This document shows, in pieces, positions 8,399 to 15,506 of a DNA stretch of 64,000 bases. Below the pieces are notes generated by a model. That model had not been told where the DNA came from. It did not search any database and worked only from the letters and a program-made list of their open reading frames with translations. Numbering within the stretch: the stretch's first letter is position 1; each line of letters starts with the position of its first letter. Source of the stretch: Streptomyces griseosporeus (GTDB taxonomy: Bacteria; Actinomycetota; Actinomycetes; Streptomycetales; Streptomycetaceae); contig NZ_BNBR01000001.1 in NCBI RefSeq assembly GCF_014656055.1, positions 1,550,001 through 1,614,000 on the forward strand. The letters run 5' to 3'. The position numbers and the translations under genes are program-made.

Positions 8399-9937
8399 AT
8401 GACTGACGTCGACAGCAGTGACGGCCTGATGACGCCGATCCGCCCGGAACAGCTGGACCCGGGCGCGGTGATCGCGCAGTCGCTGGACAACCAGTGGGTG
8501 CCCGCCCCGCTCGCCAGGAAGATGATCGAACGCGGCGAGTCGCTGGACGACGTGGCCCGGCAGCGGCTGACGGACGTGCGGGCGGAGTACTTCCGCAGCC
8601 TGATCAACGCCAGCCAGGTGGTGGTCAACCGGGCCTACTTCTACAACAACGACGCGATCACCGTGGACCTCATGGAGGAGGGGGAGGCGCGGCAGGCCCA
8701 CCGCAGGCTGCTCGCGTCGGGGGCGATCGTGCCGTTCCTGCTGACCGAGCGGCATCCCGCGGAGGAGCCGCCGGCCCATCTGCATGTGCGGCAGGCGGGG
8801 TTCACCGCCTGGCAGGAGACGCTGGCGGGGCTGCCGGCCGGCGACCGGGTGCGCTGTGTGCGGATGTCCTGGGACGACCCGGACGACGACCGGGAGAACC
8901 GCGAGCGCTCTCGGACCCGGCTGTTCCAGCCGTTCGCGGAGAAGGTGCAGGGGCTGACCGCCAAGGACATCGACATCCTGGCCGCCCAGGTGGGCGTCGC
9001 CCCCCGGGACGCCGACCGGTTCGGGCAGCGGCTCGGCGAGGTGGTCGCGTTCAGCAACAGCCTGAGCGTGAACCGGCGGCAGGTGGTGCGCAACACCCTC
9101 TACGAGGAGTTCGTGTCCGTCCCCGGCAGCAACGTCGCGGAGGGCCGCTACGACGCGGGCAAGCCGTTCGCCGGGGAGATCAAGCAGCTGCTGGACCTGA
9201 TCTACAGCGTCAACCTGGCCGACGCGCTGGGCCGTTACCCGCTCACCCCGGTCGGCAGTCTGCGCCGCGTGGTGCTGCAGGAGGCGCGCGAGGCCCGGGC
9301 CACGCCGGGGATCGTGCAGGATCCGGAGCAGTTGCTGACGTTCCTGCGCCGTCAGACCTTCGCCGCCGTGCAGGACCATCTGACGCCCGCGGCCGTCAAC
9401 GGGCTGGCGCTGCAGGACATCTGGCGGCTGCGGCAGACCGCCGCGTGGAACGCGTACGTGCGGGCGTTCGGGGCGCTGACCGCGTCCCCGGAGGCGTTCC
9501 GGGACTCCGTGGGGGAGGTCTTCGACTGCTATGTGCGGCTCAACTCGGAGATCCTGAAGCTGGCCCGGGAGCGCCGGCAGGCCCGGCCCAATCCGTGGCG
9601 TCCGGTGGTGGAGGTCGTCGTCACCGTGGGGGCGGCGGTGTTCACCGCCGTCAGCGGGGACGACTTCTGGGAGGTGGCGGGCGCCGCGCTGCCGCTGGCG
9701 GTGTCCGGTTCGCTGAGCGGTTCGGTGCAGCTGGTGCTGCGCAACCGGATCCACGGACGCCAGGAACAGAGGTTCGCGCGGGAGATCGCGAGCGTACGGC
9801 TGGCGAGTGCCCGAGAATGGGAGCAGTTCCACGACCTGGTGCGGCGGCTGCCCGGCTACCGCGAGAGCGCGGGCCCCGGACCGACCGGCCGGGCCGCGAC
9901 GACCACCCAGGACAACGAGGACCTGCCCGAGTACTGA
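8399..9937 (+). CDS. Conserved protein of unknown function
   Basis: A 512-residue protein that I do not recognise. The ATG at 8399 follows GGGGAGAGG/GAGAGCAGCAG. The first 180 residues are acidic and include SQVVVNRAYFYNNDAITVDL; the middle is helical and charged (LTAKDIDILAAQVGVAPRDA). Near residues 400-450, PVVEVVVTVGAAVFTAVSG and LPLAVSGSLSGSVQLVL could be membrane-associated or buried helices. There is no signal peptide. The next gene, a Nudix hydrolase, starts 16 bp downstream, so the two are probably co-transcribed and functionally linked. The neighbourhood does not give a function. Confidence 0.85.
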   Translation: MTDVDSSDGLMTPIRPEQLDPGAVIAQSLDNQWVPAPLARKMIERGESLDDVARQRLTDVRAEYFRSLINASQVVVNRAYFYNNDAITVDLMEEGEARQAHRRLLASGAIVPFLLTERHPAEEPPAHLHVRQAGFTAWQETLAGLPAGDRVRCVRMSWDDPDDDRENRERSRTRLFQPFAEKVQGLTAKDIDILAAQVGVAPRDADRFGQRLGEVVAFSNSLSVNRRQVVRNTLYEEFVSVPGSNVAEGRYDAGKPFAGEIKQLLDLIYSVNLADALGRYPLTPVGSLRRVVLQEAREARATPGIVQDPEQLLTFLRRQTFAAVQDHLTPAAVNGLALQDIWRLRQTAAWNAYVRAFGALTASPEAFRDSVGEVFDCYVRLNSEILKLARERRQARPNPWRPVVEVVVTVGAAVFTAVSGDDFWEVAGAALPLAVSGSLSGSVQLVLRNRIHGRQEQRFAREIASVRLASAREWEQFHDLVRRLPGYRESAGPGPTGRAATTTQDNEDLPEY

Positions 9938-9953
9938 CGTCCTGGCTGGAGAG

Positions 9954-10715
9954 ATGCGTGCACCGTCCTGGAAGCGCCCGATGAACCGGTACGAGGCCCT
10001 GCGCCGGGCCGTCCCCGAATGGTTCCGCGACGATCCCGGCGGCGTCCGCATCCTGAAGGACCCCGCGCTGGTGCAGCGGGCGCGGCGGGAGGTGACGCGC
10101 AGGCAGCAGGGTCCGGTGCGGGGCCTGCCGGGGGCGTTGCGGGCGCGGCTGCGGGCGGTGGTGCGCCCGGTGCGGGCCGGTGTGGTCTCCGCCAACCGCT
10201 ATCTGTGGTACCTGCGGGATCCGGTGCGGTTCCCGGACGGGCGGCTCGGGCTGTACGACCGGCTGCTGCCGCCGCCGGGCTCCTCCCCTGGTGTGGTGGT
10301 CCTGCCGCTGCTCGGGCCGGAGGGCAAGGTGGTGCTGATCGAGCATCACCGGCACGCCACCCGCGGCCGGCACTGGGAGGTCGTACGCGGCTTCGGGGCG
10401 CCGGGGGCCACGGGCGAGGAGAACGCGGTGCGGGAGCTGCGGGAGGAGATCGGCGTCACGCCCACGGAGGTGACGGCCCTCGGCGCCGTCCATCCCGACA
10501 CGGGCCTGCTCGCGCACAGAGTGGAGCTGTACGCCGCCCGCGTCGACGGCGTCGGCGCCCTGGAGACCGGTGAGGCGATCGCGCGGGCGCTCGTCGTGAC
10601 GCCGGCCGAGGCGGAGGCCATGGTCGCGGACGGCCGGATCACCGACGGGTTCACCCTGGCCGCGCTCTACCGGGCGCGTCTGTCCGGGCTGTTGGGCGGC
10701 GGTCCGGGCGGCTGA
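9954..10715 (+). CDS. Nudix hydrolase (ADP-ribose pyrophosphatase-like)
   Basis: A 253-residue protein with a Nudix box at residues 146-168 (GFGAPGATGEENAV followed by RELREEIGV). The core REUxEExGU with its catalytic glutamates is intact, but the first glutamate of the Gx5E element is replaced by alanine. The fold context (VVLPLLGPEGKVVLIEHHRH upstream, HPDTGLLAHRVELYAARV downstream) resembles NDP-sugar or ADP-ribose pyrophosphatases. The roughly 100 N-terminal residues are extra and basic. ATG 9954 directly follows GGAGAG; ATG 9981, with GGAAG at better spacing, is an alternative. It is probably in an operon with the preceding unknown gene. Confidence 0.88.
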   Translation: MRAPSWKRPMNRYEALRRAVPEWFRDDPGGVRILKDPALVQRARREVTRRQQGPVRGLPGALRARLRAVVRPVRAGVVSANRYLWYLRDPVRFPDGRLGLYDRLLPPPGSSPGVVVLPLLGPEGKVVLIEHHRHATRGRHWEVVRGFGAPGATGEENAVRELREEIGVTPTEVTALGAVHPDTGLLAHRVELYAARVDGVGALETGEAIARALVVTPAEAEAMVADGRITDGFTLAALYRARLSGLLGGGPGG

Positions 10716-10766
10716 CGTCCACCGGCCGTTTTGAAGCGGAGCCGGTCCGATCAATAAGATCCGCCG

Positions 10767-12029
10767 ATGATCAGAAGACAACGGCTGGCGGCCGGGCTCG
10801 GTGCCCTGCTCGCCGCGCTCGCGGCCGGGCTCGCGTTCCCGGCCGGGGCGGTCGCCGACGAGACCACCGCCATGGCCCCGAAGGTCGATCTCGTGATCGA
10901 CGTCAGCGGCTCGATGCGGGCGAAGGACATCGACGGCCAGTCGCGGATGGCCGCGGCGAAGCAGGCCTTCAACGAGGTGCTGGACGCGACGCCGGAGGAG
11001 GTGCAGCTCGGCATCCGCACGCTCGGCGCCAACTACCCCGGCGACGACCGCAAGACCGGCTGCAAGGACACCGCGCAGCTGTACCCGGTGGGTCCGCTGA
11101 ACCGCACCGAGGCGAAGACGGCGGTGGCCACGCTCACCCCGACCGGCTGGACGCCGATCGGCCCGGCGCTGCTGAAGGCGGCCGACGACCTTCAGGGCGG
11201 CGAGGGCTCCAAGCGCATCGTCCTGATCAGCGACGGCGAGGACACCTGCGCGCCGCTCGACCCGTGCGAGGTGGCCCGGGAGATCGCGGCCAAGGGCATC
11301 GGCCTGACCATCGACACGCTGGGCCTGGTGCCCAACGCGAAGATGCGCGCGCAGCTCAGCTGCATCGCCGAGGCGACCGGCGGCACGTACACCTCCGTCG
11401 AGCACACCGACGAACTCACCGACCGCGTGAACCAGTTGGTGGACCGGGCGGCCGATCCGGTGGTGGTGCCGGTGGCGACCGAGGGCGCGGCGGAGTGCGC
11501 GAAGGCGCCGACGCTGAAGTCGGGCCTGTACACGGACCGAGAGGAGTTCGGGCAGGAGCGCTGGTACCGGGTGGACGTGAAGCCCGGGCAGGAGCTGCGG
11601 GCCGCGGTGAGCGTCGCCGCGGACCGGGCGGTCAGCCCGGACTACGGGGTGCTGCTGCGGGCGGTGACCGTGCACGACCGGGAGATCGTGCGCGGTGAGG
11701 CCGCGGGCACCGGCCGTACGGACGTGATCTCGACCGGCCTGCGCTACCCGAAGGCGGACAGCGACGACGAGAACGCGCCCGCGGAGACCGTCTGCCTCCA
11801 GGTCACGCACTCCTTCGCGGCGGCGGCCGGCGTGAAGGCCACGCCGGGTCTGCCGCTGGAGCTGACCGTCGACGTGGTGGACGGTCCGTCCGACGCGAGC
11901 GACGTGGCTTCCTTCGGGCTGGGCCGCGGCTGGTGGCTGCTGGGTGCGCTGATCGTGGCCGGCTTCCTGGCCGGTCTGGTGTGGGGCTGGCTGTCGCGCT
12001 GGCGTGTCGCGGTGTGGAGGACGAACTGA
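10767..12029 (+). CDS. Secreted, membrane-anchored von Willebrand A domain protein
   Basis: A 420-residue protein with a Sec signal peptide (residues 1-30, ending FPAGAVADE). A vWA domain begins VDLVIDVSGSM (residues 40-50), giving the MIDAS DxSxS; TPIGPAL and IVLISDGEDTC supply the rest of the fold. After a beta-rich region comes one C-terminal transmembrane helix (GWWLLGALIVAGFLAGLVWG) and a basic tail, so the domain faces outward. Such proteins usually mediate metal-dependent protein binding. The stop overlaps the next start (TGATG), indicating coupled translation with a second exported protein. Confidence 0.9.
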   Translation: MIRRQRLAAGLGALLAALAAGLAFPAGAVADETTAMAPKVDLVIDVSGSMRAKDIDGQSRMAAAKQAFNEVLDATPEEVQLGIRTLGANYPGDDRKTGCKDTAQLYPVGPLNRTEAKTAVATLTPTGWTPIGPALLKAADDLQGGEGSKRIVLISDGEDTCAPLDPCEVAREIAAKGIGLTIDTLGLVPNAKMRAQLSCIAEATGGTYTSVEHTDELTDRVNQLVDRAADPVVVPVATEGAAECAKAPTLKSGLYTDREEFGQERWYRVDVKPGQELRAAVSVAADRAVSPDYGVLLRAVTVHDREIVRGEAAGTGRTDVISTGLRYPKADSDDENAPAETVCLQVTHSFAAAAGVKATPGLPLELTVDVVDGPSDASDVASFGLGRGWWLLGALIVAGFLAGLVWGWLSRWRVAVWRTN

Positions 12030-12835
12030 TGCGTATCACCCGTGTGTTGAGCGTGGCGCTGTTCGCCCTCGGCCTGGCCGCGGGCCCGGCGGCGGCCGAC
12101 TCCTCCCCCTCCGCGAGCCCGTCCGGGGACGGCGGCGCGCCGACCGAGGCGGGCACGTCGTTCCGTACGGCGACGGAGATCGAGCAGGGCCAGACGGCGA
12201 CCGCGAGCGGTTCGGCCGGTGACTACCTGTACTGGTCGTTCCCGGCGGACACCGGCCAGCGGCCCACCGTGAAGGCGACGGTGAAGCTGCCGGAGGACCA
12301 CTCGGGCAGCGAGAAGTGGCAGGTCGACGTGTACGACGGGCTGCGCCGCCGGCAGGCCTGCCAGTACGGCGCGCAGACCCGGACCGCGGCGCGGGGCGCG
12401 TCCTCCGTGGAGCTGTCCTGCACGCTGCGTACCGTGCGGTCCTGGTCGGAGCCGTGGGCCGACGACCCGCTGCCGGGGACGTACTACATACGGCTGACCG
12501 TGGTGGGCCTCGCCCAGTCCGATCTCGGCCTGCCGGTCGGCGCCGAGGTGCGGGTCGACTCCAAGGACATCGGCGGCTCGGCCGCGGTGGACGGCTCGCT
12601 GGCGAAGCCGCTGGTGCCGGGCATCGCGGTGACCTCCGCGGGCGAGGACGACGACAAGCCGGGTTCGGCGGTCCTGTCGGCCATCGACCCGGACGACGGC
12701 TGGTCCTCCGGCTGGTGGACCGACCGCTGGGTGTGGACCGGGATCGGCGGCGTGCTGGCCGCGCTCGCGGGCATCGGCGGGTACGCGCTGACGCGCGGCT
12801 CGGGCAGGCCCTCCCGGGTGCCGCCGGGCGCCTGA
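12029..12835 (+). CDS. Secreted membrane-anchored partner of the vWA protein
   Basis: A 268-residue protein starting at ATG 12029 in a TGATG overlap with the vWA gene. It has a signal peptide (LSVALFALGLAAGPAAADSS), an Ala/Ser/Pro linker, a beta-rich domain (SAGDYLYWSFPADTGQRP) resembling a pre-peptidase C-terminal-like fold, and a C-terminal membrane helix (WTGIGGVLAALAGIGGYAL). No catalytic motif is visible. The shared topology and overlap with the vWA gene suggest a complex on the outer face of the membrane. The exact function is unknown. Confidence 0.82.
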   Translation: MRITRVLSVALFALGLAAGPAAADSSPSASPSGDGGAPTEAGTSFRTATEIEQGQTATASGSAGDYLYWSFPADTGQRPTVKATVKLPEDHSGSEKWQVDVYDGLRRRQACQYGAQTRTAARGASSVELSCTLRTVRSWSEPWADDPLPGTYYIRLTVVGLAQSDLGLPVGAEVRVDSKDIGGSAAVDGSLAKPLVPGIAVTSAGEDDDKPGSAVLSAIDPDDGWSSGWWTDRWVWTGIGGVLAALAGIGGYALTRGSGRPSRVPPGA

Positions 12836-12861
12836 CGATACGTCAGCACCCAGGTGCAGGC

Positions 12862-12892
12862 AGGCCCGTCCCGCGGCGTGCGGGGCGGGCCT
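12862..12892. terminator. Bidirectional hairpin terminator
   Basis: AGGCCCGTCCCGC (12862-12874) pairs with GCGGGGCGGGCCT (12880-12892) across a five-base loop, with one T-G wobble. It sits between the convergent vWA-partner and HxlR genes and ends in CTT on the plus strand. Confidence 0.85.
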
Positions 12893-12925
12893 TCGCCTTG
12901 CGCCCTACGTACGGCCGTACGTGGG

Positions 12926-13573
12926 TCACAGGTCCCGCAGTTCCTTGGCGAGCGCCCCCTCGCCGGACACCTCCACGCGGCCCCCGCGCACCGCGTCGGC
13001 GAGGTCCAGCTCGCCGCGGGCGAGGGCGAATCCGGTGCCCGAGTCCATCACCAGGCGGGCGTCGGGCTCCCCGGGGGCGGGCCCCTCGCCGTAGACCGGG
13101 GTGTCCTCGGCACCGACGTACAGGTGGAAGTCACCTTCCTCCAGCCGGACTTCGACCAGTCCAGCCCGGCCGTCCAGTGCCCGCAGCAGCGGCAGCGCGA
13201 ACCAGTGGGCGCGCACCGCGTCGGTGGGCCGCGGCTCGCCCAGCTCGGCCTGCCCCCACACCCCGAGGGCCTGCAGGACCGGCAGCAACGCACGTCCGCG
13301 CGGGGTGAGTTCGTAGACGTAGGCGGCGCCGGGCGGGGGCAGCCGGCGCCGGGTGGCGAGGCCGTCGCGTTCCATGTCCTTCAGCCGGGAGGCCAGTACG
13401 TCCGTGCTGACGCCCGGCAGGTCCGCGTGCAGGTCGGTGTAGCGGCGCGGCCCCGCGAGCAACTCCCGGACGATCAGCAGGGTCCAGCGGTCGCCGACGA
13501 CGTCGAGGGCGCGGGCGGCGGAACAGAACTGGTCGTAGCTTCGGCGCGGTGACATGCGACGCAGTCTAGACAT
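12926..13573 (-). CDS. HxlR-family transcriptional regulator
   Basis: A protein of about 215 residues. The winged helix is classical HxlR: CSAARALDVVGDRWTLLIVR, ELLAGPRRYTDL, GVSTDVLASRLKDMERDGL and YELTPRGRALLPVL. A C-terminal region of about 100 residues (VRLEEGDFHLYVGAEDTPVY, then ARLVMDSGTGFALARGELDL) resembles a SCP2-like ligand domain found in longer actinobacterial members. The start is ATG 13573, or ATG 13555 six codons in. It is divergent from the aminotransferase gene, with two short palindromes between them, so it probably regulates itself and that gene. Confidence 0.9.
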   Translation of the reverse strand: MSRLRRMSPRRSYDQFCSAARALDVVGDRWTLLIVRELLAGPRRYTDLHADLPGVSTDVLASRLKDMERDGLATRRRLPPPGAAYVYELTPRGRALLPVLQALGVWGQAELGEPRPTDAVRAHWFALPLLRALDGRAGLVEVRLEEGDFHLYVGAEDTPVYGEGPAPGEPDARLVMDSGTGFALARGELDLADAVRGGRVEVSGEGALAKELRDL

Positions 13574-13577
13574 GTTG

Positions 13578-13612
13578 TTGGACTTTCCAAGCTCCAACTT
13601 GGTAAAACCAAG
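13578..13612. promoter_or_regulatory. Pair of palindromes, likely HxlR operators
   Basis: TTGGACTTTCCAA (13578-13590; 5-3-5) and CTTGGTAAAACCAAG (13598-13612; 6-3-6) are perfect inverted repeats, 21 bp apart centre to centre, in the divergent intergenic region. Shared TTGG/CCAA arms suggest one dimeric regulator binding the same face of the helix twice. Confidence 0.6.
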
Positions 13613-13642
13613 CAACACCCGACAGCGGAGGGGAAGCGGCGC

Positions 13643-14851
13643 ATGGAGTTCCGGCAGTCCAACAAGCTCAGCGAGGTCTGTTACGAGATCCGCGGCCCGG
13701 TGATCGAGCACGCCAACGCGCTGGAGGAGGCGGGCCACAGCGTGCTGCGCCTCAACACCGGCAACCCCGCGGCCTTCGGCTTCGAGGCGCCCGAGGAGAT
13801 CCTCCAGGACATGATCCGGATGCTGCCGCAGGCGCACGGCTACACCGACTCGCGCGGTGTCCTCTCCGCCCGCCGCGCGGTCGCCCAGCGCTACCAGACG
13901 CTCGGCCTGGAGGTCGGCGTGGACGACGTCTTCCTCGGCAACGGCGTCTCCGAACTCGTCTCGATGGCCGTGCAGGCGCTGGTGGAGGACGGCGACGAGA
14001 TCCTGATCCCGGCCCCGGACTTCCCCCTGTGGACGGCCGTGACGACCCTCGCCGGCGGCAAGGCGGTCCACTACCTGTGCGACGAGCAGGCGGACTGGAA
14101 CCCGGACCTCGCCGACATGGCCTCGAAGATCACCGACCGGACCAAGGCGGTCGTGATCATCAACCCGAACAACCCGACCGGCGCGGTCTACCCGAAGGAG
14201 GTCGTCGAGGGCATCCTCGACCTGGCCCGCCGGCACGGCCTGATGGTGTTCGCCGACGAGATCTACGACCAGATCCTCTACGACGACGCCGTGCACCACT
14301 CGGCCGCCGCGCTCGCCCCCGACCTGGTCGTCCTCACCTTCTGCGGCCTGTCCAAGACCTACCGGGTGGCGGGCTTCCGCTCCGGCTGGCTGGTGGTGAC
14401 CGGTCCGAAGCAGCACGCCAAGGACTACCTGGAGGGCCTGACCATGCTGGCCTCCATGCGCCTGTGCGCCAACGCGCCCGCCCAGTACGCCATCCAGGCC
14501 GCGCTCGGCGGACGCCAGTCCATCAGCGAGCTGACCCGGCCGGGCGGCCGGCTGTACGAGCAGCGCAACACGGCCTGGGAGAAGCTGAACGAGATCCCGG
14601 GCGTGAGCTGCGTGAAGCCGAAGGGCGCGCTGTACGCCTTCCCCCGGCTCGATCCCAAGGTGCACCGGATCCACGACGACGAGAAGTTCGTCCTGGACCT
14701 GCTGCTGCGGGAGAAGATCCAGGTGGTGCAGGGCACCGGCTTCAACTGGCCGACCCCCGACCACTTCCGCATCCTCACCCTGCCGTACGCCGACGACCTG
14801 GAGGCGGCGATCGGGCGGATCGGCCGGTTCCTCAGCGGGTACCGGCAGTAG
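13643..14851 (+). CDS. Pyridoxal phosphate aminotransferase, AlaA type
   Basis: A 402-residue class I/II aminotransferase. ATG 13643 follows GGAGGGG. Visible motifs: LRLNTGNPAAFGF, GYTDSRGVLSARRAVAQRY, FLGNGVSELVSMAVQAL, VIINPNNPTGAVYP, VFADEIYDQILYD, the PLP-lysine segment CGLSKTYRVAGFRSGW, and the C-terminal FRILTLP arginine. The pattern is closest to E. coli AlaA, the glutamate-pyruvate transaminase, so alanine synthesis is the likely role. The gene overlaps the phosphopantetheinyl transferase gene tail to tail by 20 bp. It could supply alanine to the neighbouring alpha-oxoamine synthase, but it more likely belongs to core metabolism. Confidence 0.9.
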   Translation: MEFRQSNKLSEVCYEIRGPVIEHANALEEAGHSVLRLNTGNPAAFGFEAPEEILQDMIRMLPQAHGYTDSRGVLSARRAVAQRYQTLGLEVGVDDVFLGNGVSELVSMAVQALVEDGDEILIPAPDFPLWTAVTTLAGGKAVHYLCDEQADWNPDLADMASKITDRTKAVVIINPNNPTGAVYPKEVVEGILDLARRHGLMVFADEIYDQILYDDAVHHSAAALAPDLVVLTFCGLSKTYRVAGFRSGWLVVTGPKQHAKDYLEGLTMLASMRLCANAPAQYAIQAALGGRQSISELTRPGGRLYEQRNTAWEKLNEIPGVSCVKPKGALYAFPRLDPKVHRIHDDEKFVLDLLLREKIQVVQGTGFNWPTPDHFRILTLPYADDLEAAIGRIGRFLSGYRQ

Positions 14852-15506
14852 GCGGCGCGAGGACGAGCGCCACGGCGGCCGTGCCCGTGGCGCGGACCAG
14901 GGCGCGCCGGCCGCCGTCGAGGAGGGGCGGGGCCAGGCCGAGGATGCGGACGCGGCGCGGGGCCTCGCCGGACAGCCCCCGGCGGTCGGCCTTCACAGCG
15001 GCCTCCTTCAACGCCCAGGCGGCGGCGAGGCGTTCGGGGTCCGTCCCGGCGATCCGGCGCTCCTCCGGGTGCAGGACGTGGTCGGCCGCCCGCAGCACGG
15101 CGGGCGCGCAGGACGTCTCGCACACGTCCACGCCCACCGGGCCCGGCGCGGTCGCCGCGGCGACGTGCACGGCCGTGTGGCTCAGGGAGATCCGCAGGCC
15201 GGGGACGGAGAGCCGGGGGCTGCCGTCGGCGCGGGGCAGGATCTCCACGTCGCCGGCCCGCTCCCCCGTCACCCGGGCCACCAGCTCCTTGGCGAGGACG
15301 CGGGCCGCCGCCCACTCCGCCCGCCGCCGGGCGGGCAGCCCGTCCAGGACGTGCCGCTCGGCCGGGGTGAGCAGCGGGGACCGGGCTGCGGACCGGTCGA
15401 GATCCGCACGCCGGGCCACCACCAGGGCGGCACCGCCCCAGCGGTGCACCCGGCCCGGCGCGAGCGACGGGAACACGGCCCCGGTGTACGTGGCTCCGCC
15501 CCTCAC
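14832..15506 (-). CDS. 4'-phosphopantetheinyl transferase (Sfp type)
   Basis: A 224-residue protein. GTG 15506 overlaps the TGA of the upstream synthase (GTGA), so translation is coupled. Signatures: RLSVPGLRISLSHTAVHVAA, PVGVDVCE (Mg-binding acids) and AAWALKEAAVKADRRGLSG (the W-x-x-KEA-x-x-KA motif). It moves phosphopantetheine from CoA onto a carrier-protein serine. It is the last gene of the exporter/PKS operon and should activate the ACP of the synthase beside it (Ser about 1047). The stop overlaps the aminotransferase 3' end on the other strand. Confidence 0.93.
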   Translation of the reverse strand: MRGGATYTGAVFPSLAPGRVHRWGGAALVVARRADLDRSAARSPLLTPAERHVLDGLPARRRAEWAAARVLAKELVARVTGERAGDVEILPRADGSPRLSVPGLRISLSHTAVHVAAATAPGPVGVDVCETSCAPAVLRAADHVLHPEERRIAGTDPERLAAAWALKEAAVKADRRGLSGEAPRRVRILGLAPPLLDGGRRALVRATGTAAVALVLAPPTAGTR

